Positions 34,301 to 46,276 are shown, counted from the first letter of the stretch. The stretch is 64,000 nt of DNA from Siphonodentalium dalli (GCA_032622095.1 CP136066.1:174901164-174965163); one strand, 5' to 3'. Notes: a model not told the origin generated them from the letters alone. Numbers and translations: made by a program.

Positions 34301-35642
34301 AAACCAACTCAAGACTTACCATGCAGACGTCACCCTGTTCTCATGAAAATAAGCACATAACAATATGAGATAGGCACGTGGTGTGCTTATTTTCACGTCA
34401 ACAGGCTGGAAAACAACACGATTAAACAACTCAACACTTGCCATGCAGATGTCAAGCTATTTTCGTGAAAATAAGCACTTAACGGCCGTATTTTAACGAG
34501 CGATAATTTTGGCATTATTTAATCGCAATATATATAAGCTCTATATTGACCCAAATCTCGGCTTTTAAAGCAGTACAATATGGGACTATTGCCATATGTT
34601 ACTAAAATGCTACATTCCTCCAGTTGACATAGCGCCTGAATGCTAACTTATCAGTTTCACATACCCGAACAAATCCATATTATGTCTTTAAATAGCGTAC
34701 ATCTGAAAAGTTATGGGTTGGCTTAGTTGTGTGATTGTCCGCACATAATCTGAATTGCCCCATTATGAGTCGATAATGTGACTAAAATATTCTCATTTTC
34801 AGCACATTATGGACTGAAAATGAGGACATTCTAATCAGATTATCTACCTAAAATAAATTATTTATAAGCAGATAATGTGCGGAATTTTGGGGAACAGTCT
34901 GTTTAAAACACAGTACAATATGGGACTATTTACATACGAAGTGAGCCCATATCGGAATGATTTAATCTGCCTTTTTTCATAAACACAACTTACCAAAGCT
35001 ACGCTCTTTGTAGGGTGTTTGGCGCCATTCAACGGAATAAGGGACTCAGTATGTACTTATTTCAGAATCAGATAGTTCCAACATAAACCTGTGAATAGTT
35101 ACATGTAGGTCCAATATGAACCTATTTGCACGAGGATATGTTTCATCCTGTTCTCATAAAAATAAGCACATAACGGGCTTATTTTAATGAGCGAATTAAG
35201 CTCATACTGGCATTATTTAACCTCAATGTTTTCATCGACACGACATACCAGACTCACGCTCTTTAAAATGTGTTTTAACTGTGGCCCATGCCACTTAGCT
35301 GAATAGCGGGTAGTAGTTCACTGTGGGTTTATTTCAGAATCGAATAAGTCCAATATGAACCTATGTGAATCTTTAGATCCAATATGAACCTATTTTTACG
35401 AGAATATATGTTGCGATGAATAAAGGTGGATTAAATAATACCAATATGGGCTTATTTCTTATGGAAATAATCCCACATTGGACTGTTTTAACATCCTTGT
35501 TTTAGGTTCAAATATAGCATACATATATAATGAGTCTTAATAATTCCAATATGAGCTTATTTCGCTCATTAAAATAAGCCCGTTATGGGATTATTTTCTC
35601 GAACACAGGCTGGAAAACAACACGAATAAACACATGACTTAC
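31380..35642. repeat. family F palindromic repeat domain, block 1
   Basis: Repeating units of about 450-500 bp whose halves are inverted copies. A half runs from TCTCGTGAAAATAAGCACAT through TTTTAATGAGCGAAATAAGC, a CCAATATGGGACTATTT segment and ATTTAATCTACC to TTTTTTCATCG; the other half is its complement. A centre of about 150 bp (GCCATTCAACGGAATAA) lies between. A well-preserved unit is 35,150-35,612. Hairpin-bearing variants lie at 31,760-31,907, 33,466-33,614 and 34,741-34,880. No coding frame is supported. Confidence 0.8.
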
Positions 35643-36183
35643 CAATCAATCAATCAATCATGTTTATTTGTACGTTACACCATATATGGTCAAATGTACA
35701 TGAACACAGAATAACAAGACAAAATGGACGGATTACATGAAACAAAGTTAAGTACAATGTAACAACAATGATATATGGCGGTATATGCTTATATATGACA
35801 ATATACATATGTTATACCGGTATATGCCTATCATACGTTCAGATAATATATGTAGATGATTGGCAAACATACCATTCAGAGTTGATACTGGCAACACTGA
35901 CATGGTCTCAAGTCGAAGAATCTTTGTTCCTTTTTTGTTGTACTCGATTTAAGAGTCGTTACTCTGTTGCCAAACCCCTTTCTTTTTCAATCCATAGTGG
36001 ACAAAGTGTGCACCAAAGCCCGCATAGTTTTTGAGTCGCTGCTGATCATTATTTGTTTAAATAGTTTCTCGTTGGGGATGTTTAACAGATTGGGTGATAT
36101 GTTCTCGTCTGACAGAAGAAGTACAGTAAATAATTGTCGATTTCATTGCATGTTTCGCAAATTCGGTCCGCTTCGTCGAAATC
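35643..36183 (-). mobile_element. LINE 3' fragment, 3' part (split by a foldback element)
   Basis: On the minus strand, from 36,183: DEADRICETCNEIDN is the start of a CR1/L2 ORF2 C-terminal finger, then, after frame damage, LFKQIMISSDSKTMRALVHT, the 3' UTR and a TGAT-repeat tail (CAATCAATCAATCA on the plus strand at 35,643). It joins precisely to 38,664 once the intervening element is removed. The LINE itself is inserted in family F (GACTTAC on its left, CATGCACATTTCAGCC on its right). Confidence 0.85.
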
Positions 36184-36223
36184 TACGGCGGCCTGGAACC
36201 GCCACCTCCTCTTCAGTTAGTTT

Positions 36224-36522
36224 CCTGATATATCAGGTTACCTATCCTGATATATCAGGTTAGTATCCTGATATATCAGGTTACGTATCCTGATATATCA
36301 GGTTATTATCCTGATATATCAGGTTACGTATCATGATATATCAGGTTACGTATCCTGATATATCAGGTTACGTATCCTGATATATCAGGTTACGTATCCT
36401 GATATATCAGGTTATTATCCTGATATATCAGGTTATGTATCCTGATATATCAGGTTATTATCCTGATATATCAGGTTACGTATCCTGATATATCAGGTTA
36501 TTATCCCGATATATCAGGTTAT
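36224..36522. repeat. palindromic minisatellite, left arm, 14 copies
   Basis: CCTGATATATCAGG (its own reverse complement) alternates with TTACGTAT-type or TTATTAT-type spacers, period 21-22 bp. Two copies carry one substitution. Confidence 0.97.
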
Positions 36523-36597
36523 GTCTCGACCAATCCAGAGTGTCGTCTCATTGGCGGAGGCTTGTGGTTGGTTGGATTCTTAGTCAATATTGTTAGG

Positions 36598-36667
36598 CCA
36601 ATGTATATGCTCTTATATATGCGAGGCTACCAGTAGGAGACTCGCATATATAAAAGAGTTCATTGGC
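36598..36667. repeat. hairpin inside the foldback element
   Basis: CCAATGTATATGCTCTTATA then TATGCGAG is inverted as CTCGCATATATAAAAGAG then TTCATTGG around a 15-nt loop. Confidence 0.7.
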
Positions 36668-36984
36668 ACAGGTTTTTGCAAAATTTCAAGGAGCCCCAGT
36701 CACGGAAGTGTTAGCAAGAACCGAACCATCCACTGAGCGATGACCAGTCCATTATTAACCCTTTCTATACTAAATAATCATTGACGAGTAGTTCCCTTCG
36801 GAAATGATTAGATAATAAGTTCAAATGAAAGTGTCAATGACACTGTAGCTCAACGTTGGTAGGTGTTAATTTCATGCTGAGCTGTCAATAGAATGATAAA
36901 GGACTCCTATAGAAGAAGGAAAGTCAAAAAGTTACAATAATGTACGCAATGGGCTTGTATTCTGTAGATGATATTGTTATACCC

Positions 36985-37600
36985 CATTTTCCGTCCGTCC
37001 GTGCGTCTGTATGTGCGTCCGTCAGTACGTCCGTCGATGTCTGTTCATGTCATAACTTTAACAGTAGTGCTCAGATCTCAATGAAATTAGGTATGGATGT
37101 TCACTACTATGAGGACATTAAATAGAGGTTTCCATCGTTTTGTTCGGATTTTCCATTCTAGAGTTATTCATCATTGTTTATCTGGAAATGTTGGATTTTT
37201 GGTCCGTCTGATGTCTGTTCATGTCGTAACTTCAACAGTTGTGCTGGGATCTCAATGAAATTTGGTATGGATGTTCACTAGTATGATGACATTCAATAGA
37301 GGGTTCCATTGTTCAGTTTCGCTTTTCCATACTAGAGTTATTCATCTTTGTTTATCTGGAAATGTTGGCTGTTTGGTCCATCCGATGTCTGTTCAGGTCA
37401 TAACTTGAACAGTAATGCTCGGATCTCAATGAAATTTTGTATGGATGTTCACCAATATGAGGACATTTAATGGCACATTCAACTGTTTTGTTTTGTTTTT
37501 TGTTCTATAGTTATTCATCTTTGTTTATATGAAAATTCAGATTTTTTGGGTCCAATCTGTCTGAGTATAGCAGTCATAAGTTATAGATATGCCCACACTA
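36985..37600 (+). repeat. about 175-bp tandem repeats led by a CGTCCGTC microsatellite
   Basis: GATGTCTGTTCATGTCATAAC recurs at 37,036, 37,210 and 37,384 with GATCTCAATGAAATT and TATGGATGTTCAC 40-70 bp later in each. Three copies plus a partial one, inside the foldback element. Confidence 0.8.
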
Positions 37601-38209
37601 GGCGGTAATCCACAAGGGGGTATGCACCGGACGACAGTCCATCTCTTGTTTTCATTTAAAACATTTCACCAATAAATGAGGGATGCATGGTGTGCGAATG
37701 AAATCCTGCTGCCGGCCATGTTTTCTTTTCATGAATTGCGTAATAATTGGATACCTCCCATGTTTTTCAATGACATTTTTGGTGGCTCCCATCTCCCAGA
37801 AGATCCATATGAAGTTCAGTAAGGACTATATAAAAGATGTGGTCTGTATTTTGTGCCAAATCATTTAGTCATACAAAGTTTAAAATCCAAAAGGGGCGGA
37901 AATGCTTTCAACGAAATTCGGAAACATTTGATATCCCCAGAGGTGACCCAAAACACGCCTGTATAAAGTTTTAAAATATTTGTTCCGATATTTGTTCTGC
38001 TGGGTGTGCCAATGGATCCAAATTTGAAATCCAAGATGACTGATGGCGGCCATGTTTTCTAACGAATTTCGGGAAAAAATAGATGGCTCCCATCTAGAGG
38101 TCACCCTGAAGATCCATATGAAGTTTGGTGAGGGTGTGTGGTTAATCGCCTACATGTACTATTGTACATGCCACATCACTCATCCTCATCGTCACCAAAC
38201 TTAATATGG
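37601..38209. other. foldback interior, dispersed-repeat-like sequence
   Basis: Words such as GATCCATATGAAGTT recur (37,802; 38,111). No open frame with a recognisable domain. Confidence 0.4.
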
Positions 38210-38264
38210 AACCAACCACAAGCCTCCGCCAATGAAAGACGACATTCTGGATTGGTCGAGACAA

Positions 38265-38628
38265 CCTGATATATCAGGATACATAACCTGATATATCAGG
38301 ATACATAACCTGATATATCAGGATAATAACCTGATATATCAGGATACGTAACCTGATATATCAGGATACGTAACCTGGTATATCAGGATAATAACCTGAT
38401 ATATTAGGATACGTAACCTGATATATCAGGATAATAACCTGATATATCAGGACACGTAACCTGATATATCAGGATACGTAACCTGATATATCAGGATAAT
38501 AACCTGATATATCAGGATACTAATCTGGTATATCAGGATACGTAACCTGATATATCAGGATAATAGCCTGATATATCAGGATACTAACCTGATATATCAG
38601 GATACGTAACCTGATATATCAGGATACT
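38265..38628. repeat. palindromic minisatellite, right arm, 17 copies
   Basis: The same CCTGATATATCAGG unit with ATACGTAA-type or ATAATAA-type spacers, the complement of the left-arm spacers. Three more copies than the left arm, so the arms have changed in copy number independently. Confidence 0.97.
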
Positions 38629-38663
38629 AACTGAAGAGGGGGTGGCGGTTCCAGGCCGCCGTA

Positions 38664-39014
38664 GAAATCGAAGTAGCGTCCGCGTTCGATGCCCAAGGTG
38701 TGGCAACTTATTCTTAATTTTGTCAGGGATTCACGCTATTTTGGGACGGAAATGACGTTGATATATATTTCCAAAGAAGTCATCGTTTTGAATGTTCTAT
38801 ACGTTCTAAGTTTGTTCCTTGGATGATCACGTCGATTGCTATTTTTGAGAAGTTTGGTGCGAATATTATCATTAAATATTTGTTTCTGTATTGAGTTATC
38901 GAAGAAGTCATTAATACCGTGACTTGGGGACATGGATGTGACTAATTGTTGACATTGTGACAGCGACCTGCTCGATGAATCCAGATTAGATTCAAATACA
39001 TGTAGTTGTATGCA
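38664..39014 (-). mobile_element. LINE 3' fragment, 5' part (split by the foldback element)
   Basis: The minus-strand frame from 39,014 contains HPRNKLRTYRTFKTM and EIYINVISVPK, a stop, then LTKLRISCHTLGIERGRYFD, the region of CR1/L2 ORF2 just before the C-terminal finger. It continues at 36,183 after the foldback element is removed. Truncated at its 5' side within family F. Confidence 0.85.
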
Positions 39015-41497
39015 CATGCACATTTCAGCCTCTCGTGAAAACAAGCTCATATCGGGCTTTTTTTAATGAGCAAAATAAGCTTCTTTGGGCGTTATTTAAC
39101 CGCAATATACGGTTTATATATGGACCTATAAATAACGCAAAATAAGCCCATATTAGTATTATTTAATCTAGCTTTTTTCATCGACACGACCTACCAGATT
39201 CAAGCTCTGTATAATGTGTTTTCTATGCGGCCCTCGCCATTCAACGGAATAATGGCTATAAGCTCACTGTGTGCTTACTACAGAATCAAGTCCAAAAATT
39301 AACCTATGTGAATACTTAGGTCCAATATGAACCTACATGTATTTACCCGAGGATATGCTGCTATTAAAAAAATTAGATATTGGACTGTTTTAAAAACCGC
39401 GTTTAATAGGTCCATATATATAGCGTGCATGTATATTAGGTTAAATAATACGACTATATTAGTTTATTTCGCTCATTAAAATAAGCCCCGTTATGTGTTT
39501 ATTTTAACGAAAACAGGCTACAAATTGACATTATTTGAAAACTCAAAAACGCTCCATGTGGGCCTAACGCTGGCTATTAAAACAGCCCTTTTTTGTGTAT
39601 ATTGGATATTTGAATATGAGATAAGCCCATATTGTGTTTAGTTTCATGACAATAGAGTGGAAAACAAACACGAATCAACCATCTCAAGACTTACCATACA
39701 GATTGTTCTTGTGAAAATAAGCACATTTTGAGCGAAATAAGCTGATATTGGCATTATTTAACCGCAATATACGCTATATATGGACACAAAACGCTTATAG
39801 ATGTGGGTATGAGGGTATACCTTTGTAGATACCACGGTATATTTGGGTATGTGCACCATATACATGGGTACAGTATCACTGCATATTGACATTATTCGAA
39901 AACACTATACGCTCTATATGTGCTTAAACTATAGTTATTAAAACAGCCCTATATGGGATATTTGAATATGCGAGAAGCCTGTTTTGTGCTTATTTTTGCA
40001 ATTCGTGTTGTGCAAAACAACACAAATAAACCAAATCAAGACTTACCATGTAGCTATCAGCTCATAACGGGATTTTTTTGCTGAGCGAAATAAGCTCCTT
40101 TTGGCATTATTTAACCGCAATATACGTTCTATATGGACCTAAAACGGATTTTTTTTTAAACAATCCAATATGGGATTATTTTCATACGAAATAAGCCCAT
40201 ATTGGCATTATTTAATCTACCTTTTTTTCATCGACACGACCTACTAGATTCACGCTCCTTATAATGTGTGTTAACTGTGGCCCGCGCCATTCAAAGGAAT
40301 GATAGAGATAACCTCACCGTGGGCTTATTTTAGAATCAAATAAGTCCATATGAACAGTGTGAATATTTAGGTCCAATATGAACCTAATTACATGAGGATG
40401 TGTTGCGAAGAAAAAAAAGTAGATTAAATAATACCAAAGATAGGCTTATTCCGTGTAAAAATAGTCCAACATTTGACTGTTTTAAAAACCGTGTTTAGGT
40501 CAATATATAAAAAGTTCAGGTATATTGAGGTTAAATGATGCCAGTATGAGCTTATTTCGCTCATTAAAATCAGCCCGTTATGAGCTTATTTTTACGAGAA
40601 CAGACTGCATATTGTCATTAATTGAACACTAAATATATGCTTGGGATATTTCAATATGCGATAAGCCCGCCTTATGCTTATTTTAGCAATTCGTGTTGAA
40701 AATAACACAAATAAACCAACCCAAGACTTACCATGCAGATGTCAGCCTGGTCTCGTGAAAATAAGCACATACCAATATGATATTGGCCCGTGTTGTGCTT
40801 GGTCTCGTGAAAATAAGCACATACCAATATGATATTGGCCCGTGATGTGCTTATTTTCACGAGAACAGCTAGGCTGGAAAACAAGACGATTAAACAACTC
40901 AACATTTACCATGCAGAGGTCATGCTATTTTCTTGAAAATAAGCACTTAATTTTATTCATATAAGCTAATGTTGGCTTATTTAATCGCAATATATATAAG
41001 CTCTATATTGACATAAAACACGGTTTTTAAAACTAACATATCCTCCCATAAATACGCACATAATCGACCTATAATGTGAAATAGTTACGTATTGTGATTA
41101 TTTGATTCTCAAATAAGCATATACTGGAGTCATAGCCGTGATTTCGTATTATGGCGCGGGCCACAGTGAAAACACATATTAAAGAGCGTACACCTGAAAA
41201 GCCATGGGTTCGCTTATTTATTTCATTGTCCACATATAATCTGCTTAGAATAGCCTCATTATGAGTCGATATTATGACTAAAATGTTCTAATTTTCAGCA
41301 CATTACCGACTTAATATGAGGCGATTCTAAGCAGATTATATACCTAAAAAGCTTTATTATAAGCAGGTAATGTGCGGATTTTAGGGAGAACAGGCTGTTT
41401 AAAACAGAACAATATGGGACTATTTACATACAAAATAAGCCTAGTGAGCTTATACCCGCTATTCAGTTGAATGACGCGAACCGTAGTAAAACACATT
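39015..41497. repeat. family F palindromic repeat domain, block 2
   Basis: The same palindromic units as block 1, for example 39,036-39,532. Short linkers with AACACAAATAAACCAACTCA and GACTTACCATGCAGATGTCA separate units at 39,690, 40,040, 40,724 and 40,904. 40,741-40,860 contains a local 60-bp tandem duplication (TGGTCTCGTGAAAATAAGCA). Confidence 0.8.
41214..41384. repeat. hairpin module H within family F (best copy)
   Basis: CATAATCTGCTTAGAATAGC, then CTCATTATGAGTCGAT, is followed after a short gap by the complement (ATTACCGACTTAATATGAGG then CGATTCTAAGCAGATTAT), and then TAAGCAGGTAATGTGCGG. Other copies: 31,760-31,907; 33,466-33,614; 34,741-34,880; 44,041-44,203; 45,125-45,206 (truncated); 46,470-46,613. 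In all of them the inner stem is kept. Confidence 0.85.
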
Positions 41498-42551
41498 TGC
41501 ACTAGAATGCACCCATCACACATTCAGTATGGCATGTTTTGTGATATCTTGCCAACAGCAGTTTGAACCACGGGTGCTGGGCCCTCTTTTGAGAGATCGA
41601 TAGAGAATCTAGATATCAAATTTCAGTTCATCCATCGCTGAAATATTTGTGTGTACGGACAGAATATCTCTGTTATCTCCAGTTGATCTATTACACTAAT
41701 TATGGTCTTAGTAATGACGTAAGAGTTGTTTGACATATATATAGAACAATATAGACATCGCTCATATGAAGGGTGTGAATACGATTGGTTGCCGCTGATG
41801 CTATATAGTATATACCAATTGGGTTACATTACTAGTTTGACTAGAATGCTTTGTGTATGTCATTGCACTTCAGCGGCAAAAAACGTCAAAGTCAATTCCG
41901 ACACAATTAAATAAAAGACACGCGATCATTGGTTAGTCTTTGATTATCAATGTGTCAATGTGAACATGCCCTTATAGCGACTGATCTACGGTCTTCGGGA
42001 ACATATCATCAAAATGCCAATTGCTTTGAGAATGAGAAAGCTTGTTTTCCCAGTTAATTAATAAGGCGCTTTAATAATCCATGTTTCAACATATTTTTCA
42101 GTACAATTTTGTCTAGAACCATGCGCTCGATCGTTTGGCCGGACATGGTTTATATGCACCTGCGTCTTTCGGAAATGTTTTGAACGTCGAAGAAAGTTTC
42201 CAGAAATTTGTTCGCACATCATTTTCTATGCGAGAAAAAAAAAACGATTCCGCACGCATCTTTTAGACTCGATCTCAAATAATTTTCCGAGTTTCAAAGA
42301 AAGCAATCTTTCAATTTTGTTCTTTTATGAACGATTTATTACCAAAATAAAACGAGATAACAATGCAAATTTAGTATAAATGTGGATTTAAATTACAATT
42401 GGTGCCATCATTTCATATTAGCGCATGTGCATTCTTTACATTCTGTACTTCCGGTATGACGTAACATATTCGTGGAAGGACAGACAAATAAACAGATAAA
42501 CAGAGATCCTGACCGAAAACATTGCTTGCGCCCAGCATAGACTGGCGCAAG
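41498..42551. mobile_element. 1.05-kb insertion in family F ending in a hairpin (Helentron-like candidate)
   Basis: Family F reads AACACATT on the left and TAAAGAGCGTGA on the right, normally contiguous. The insert's right end is a hairpin, CTTGCGCC (42,525-42,532) and GGCGCAAG (42,544-42,551), directly at the boundary. Insertion next to T with a terminal 3' hairpin recalls Helentrons, but there is no CTRR. No coding frame is supported. Confidence 0.4.
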
Positions 42552-42599
42552 TAAAGAGCGTGATATGTCCTGTCACAAGCTCCATGAATTCCGTTCCCA

Positions 42600-43385
42600 G
42601 TTCCCAGTTCCCCTAAAATTGCACCTTTCGTTACTAAATCGGATGCGTAGCCAGAGTCATGGTGGCCACCCGGGAATCCTTGTATTTTCGTGCGGTGCCA
42701 CCCAGCTGGCATCTATAGGAAAGGGACGCGACCATGCAGCCCCTTCCAAATTTTCCAAAATCGGGCTGAAGTCGTGCATGGGGTGTCAATATAGCACTTT
42801 TCGTTACTAAATCGGCTGCGTAGCCAGAGTCATGGTGGCCACCCGGGAATCCTTGTAGTTTCGTGCGGTGCCACCCAGCGGGGATCTATAGGAAAGGGAC
42901 GCGACCATGCAGCCCCTTCCAAATTTTCTAAAATCGGGCTGAAGTCGTGCATGGGGTGTCAAAATAGCACTTTTAGTTACTAAATCGGCTGCGTAGACAG
43001 TCATGATGGCCACACGGGAATCCTTGTATTTTCGTGCGGTGCCACCCAGTTGTCATCTATAGGACAGGGACGCGACCATATAGCCCCTTCCAATGTTTCG
43101 AAGATTGGGCTAAAGTCGTGCATGGAGCTCAAAATCGCACTTTTTGTTACTAAATCGGCTACGTAGCCAGAACCATGGCGACCACCCGGGAATCCTTGTA
43201 TTTTTGTGCGGTGCCACCCAGCGCGCATCTATAGGACAGGGACGCGGCCATATAGCCCTTCCACTTTTTTGAAAATTGGGCTGAAGTCGTGCATGCATGG
43301 AGCTAAAAATTGCATTTTTTTGTTGCTAAATCGGCTGCGTAGCCAGAACCATGGCGGCCACCCTGGAATTCCTTGCATTTTATGG
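42600..43385 (-). repeat. 172-bp satellite, left arm (minus orientation)
   Basis: GTGCCACCCA recurs at 42,695, 42,867, 43,040 and 43,212 (172-173 bp). The orientation flips at about 43,385, in the word CCTTGCATTTTATGGG. Short open frames across the units are a by-product. Confidence 0.92.
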
Positions 43386-45344
43386 GACCTAGTTTGTGAT
43401 GTTTCGATGCACTATTGGTGGCACAAGAAGATTCCAAAAGGATAGACTCGTGGCAGCTACGGTTATGCCTACGCAGGCGATTTAGCAATGAGAAATGATT
43501 TTTTTCATTATTTTGACCCCACGCACGACTTACGCCCAATTTTTGAACAACTGGACAGGCTTATGTGACTATGTTTGTGATTTTTAGATGGACTAGTGGT
43601 GGCATAAGAAGCATCCACAAGGATACCCTCGTGGCTGCTATGTGTATGCCTACGCAGGCGATTTAGCAACGAAAAATATCTCTTTTTTCATTATTTTGAC
43701 CCCTCGCACGACTTACGCCCAATTTTTGACGAGCTGGACAGGCGTATGTGAACTAGTTTGTGATTTATAGATGGACTAATTGTGGTATAAGAAGAATCCA
43801 CAAGGGTAGCCCAGTGGCTGCTATGGTTATGCCAACGCAGGCGATTTAGTAACATATCCTCGCACGAATACGCACAAAACCGACCTAAATTTTAATTAGG
43901 TACTTAAAGTGATTATTTGGTTATGAAATAAGCAGATAATGGAGTCATAGTCGTCATTTCGTGTTTTGGCGCGTGCCACAGTGAAAATACATGCTAATGA
44001 GCGTACACCTGAAAAGTTTGGTTATTATTTTTGTCATTGTCAGCACATAATTTACTTAGAATCGCCTCTATATGAGTCGATAATTTGACTAATAGGAACT
44101 CATTTTCAGCACATTGTCGACTCAAAATGAGGCGATTCTAAGCAGATTATCTACCTAAATTATTGTTTCTTCTCAGCAAATAATGTGCTGGTTTTCAGGA
44201 TTAAGCAACGAAAAATGTCATATTTTTACCCCACGCACGATTTACGCCCAACTGTTGAACAGCTGGACAAGTTTATATGACATATTTTGTGATTTCTAGA
44301 TGGACTTGTAGCGGCACAAGAAGAATCCACAAGGATAGCCCCGTAGCGTCTATGGTTATGCCTACGCAGGCGATTTAGCAACGAAAAATTATTTTTTTTT
44401 CATTATTTTAACCCCACGCACGACTTACGCTCAATTTGTGAACAGCTGGACGGGAGCATGTTAATTGATTTGTGATTTCTAGATGGACTGTTGGTGGCAG
44501 AAGAAAAATCCACACGGATAGTCTCGTGACTGCTATGGTTATGCCTACGCAGGCGATTTAGCAACGAAAAATGAACTTTGTTTCATTATTTTGACCCCAC
44601 GCACGACTTACGCCCAATTTTTGAACAGCTGGACAGGCGTATGTGAACCAGTTTGTGATCTCTCGATGGACTAGTGGTGGCATAAGAAGAATCCACAACG
44701 AGAGCCCCGTGGCTGCTATGGATATGCCTACGCAGACGATTTGCAACGAAAAATGACATTTTTTTCATTATTTTCATCCGATGCACGACTTACACCCAAT
44801 TTATTAACAGCTGGACAGGCATATGTAAACCAGTTTGTGATTTCTAGATGGACTAGTGGTGGACAAAGAAGAATCCACAAGGATAGCCCAGTGGCTGCTA
44901 TGGTTATGCCAACGCAGGCGATTTAGCAACATATCCTCGCACAAATACGCACATATTCGACCTATAATTCCAATTAGGTACATAAAGTGATTATTTGATT
45001 CTGAAATAAGCAGATAATGGAGTCATAGTCATCATTTTGTGTTAAGTCGCGAGCCACAGTGAAAACACATGTTAATGAGCGTACAGCTGAACAGTAGTGG
45101 GTTGGCTTATTTCTTGTCATTGTTCGCACATAATCTGCTTAGAATCGCCTCTATATGAGTCGATATTGTGACTAATAGGGTCTCCTTTTCAGTACATTAT
45201 CGACTAACGAAAAATGTCCTATTTTGGACAAGTTTATGTGACCTAGTTTGTGATTTTTAGATGTAATAGTGGTGGCACAAGAAGATCCCGCAAGGATAGC
45301 CACGTGTCTGCTACGGTTATGCCTACGCGGGCGATTTAGCAACG
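43386..45344 (+). repeat. about 180-bp satellite, centre of the palindromic element
   Basis: GCAGGCGATTTAGCAACG-type landmarks at 43,478, 43,658, 43,837, 44,369, 44,553, 44,735, 44,917 and 45,330, period 179-184 bp except where family F pieces interrupt (43,850-44,205 and 44,930-45,205). Shares CGATTTAG, GCACGACTT and GCCCAATTTT words with the 172-bp satellite, so the two are related. Confidence 0.88.
43850..44205 (+). repeat. family F/H piece inside the 180-bp satellite
   Basis: ATATCCTCGCACGAATACGC to TTTTCAGG with a full hairpin module. It is flanked by GATTTAGTAAC and GATTAAGCAAC, a possible imperfect target duplication. A related, truncated piece occupies the same satellite position at 44,930-45,205. 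Confidence 0.7.
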
Positions 45345-46215
45345 AAAAGTGCGATTTGGAGCTCCATGCACGACTTCAACCCAATTTTCGAAAAATTGAA
45401 AAGGCCTATAAGGTCTCGTCCCTGTCCAATAGATGTCTACTGGGTGGCACCGCACGAAAATACAAGGATTCCCGAGTGGCCGCCATGGTTCTGTCTACGC
45501 AGCTGATTTAGTAACAAAAAGTTAAAAAAAATTAACTCCATGCACGACTTCAGCCCAATTTTCAAAAAATTGGAAGAGGCTATATGGCCGCGTCCCTGTC
45601 ATAAAGATGCCCGCTGGGTGGCACCGCACGAAAATGAAAGAATTCCCGGGTAGCCGCCATGGTTCTGGCTACGCAGCCGATTTAGTAACAAAGCGTGCTA
45701 TGTTTAGCTACATGCACGACTTCAGCCCAATTTTCGAAAAATTGGAAGGGGCTAGATGGCCGCGTCCCTGTCCAATAGATGCCCGCTGGGTGGCACCGCA
45801 CGAAAATGCAAGGATTCCCGGGTGGCCGCCATGGTTCTGGCTACGCAGCCGATTTAGTAACGAAAAGTGCTATTTTGACACCCCATGCACGCCTTCAGTC
45901 CGATTTTCGAAAATTTGGAAGGGGCTGCATGGTCGCGTCCCTTTTCTATAGATGCCCGCTGGGTGGCACCGCACAAAAATACAAGGATTCCCGGGTGGCC
46001 ACCATGACTCTGGCTACGCAGCCGATTTAGTAACAAAAAGTGCTATTTTGACACCCCATGCACGACTTCAGCCCAATTTTCGAAAATTTGGAAGGGGCTG
46101 CATGGTCGCGTCCCTTTCCTATAGATCCCCGCTGTGTGGCACCGCACGAAAATACAAGGATTCCCGGGTGGTCTCCATGACTCTGGCTACGCAGCCGATT
46201 TAGTAAACGAAAAGT
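45345..46215 (+). repeat. 172-bp satellite, right arm (plus orientation)
   Basis: GGTGGCACCGCACGAAAAT recurs at about 45,443, 45,615, 45,787, 45,959 and a variant at 46,133, period 172 bp. The outermost unit matches the outermost left-arm unit, including the CCTAAAATTGCAC junction. Confidence 0.92.
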
Positions 46216-46276
46216 GCAATTTTAGGAGAATAGGGAACTGGGAACTGGGAACGGAATTCATGGAGCTCGTGTCACA

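Larger units (their letters stand above)
36184..38663. mobile_element. 2.48-kb foldback transposon with palindromic-minisatellite arms
   Basis: Ends TACGGCGGCC and GGCCGCCGTA. The arms are 36,184-36,573 and 38,210-38,663, inverted and closely matching: a GC-rich tip with its own GGCGG/CCGCC hairpin, CTCTTCAGTTAG, an array of a 14-bp palindrome, then CTCGACCAATCCAGA to CTTGTGGTTGGTT. The 6-bp duplication GAAATC flanks it (36,178-36,183 and 38,664-38,669). Removing it rejoins a LINE reading frame in phase (GRYFDF to DEADRICETC), which proves the boundaries. The 1.64-kb interior has no transposase, so it is non-autonomous. The superfamily is not identified. Confidence 0.93.
42578..46267. mobile_element. 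3.69-kb palindromic satellite element with 9-bp target duplication
   Basis: The ends are inverted: AGCTCCATGAATTCCGTTCC and its complement, then tandem CCCAGTTCCCAGTT. Both arms are arrays of the same 172-bp satellite in opposite orientation (left 42,600-43,385, right 45,345-46,215); the centre is a related satellite of about 180 bp. Flanks CCTGTCACA (42,569-42,577) and CGTGTCACA (46,268-46,276) form a 9-bp duplication with one mismatch. Removing the element and one copy restores the family F sequence TATGTCGTGTCGCAACATATCC apart from single substitutions. A 9-bp duplication fits Mutator-like elements. No transposase is present. Confidence 0.85.

Noticed and set aside
36224-36522. CRISPR-like appearance of palindromic repeats with spacers
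   Set aside because: The spacers are only 7-8 bp and nearly identical, the context is eukaryotic, and the array lies in the inverted arms of a transposon.
42413-46203. Repeated frames with WHRTKIQGFPGG in the 172-bp satellite
   Set aside because: The frames follow the satellite period because 172 bp happens to stay open for a few units. Frames in both orientations and shifts between units argue against coding.
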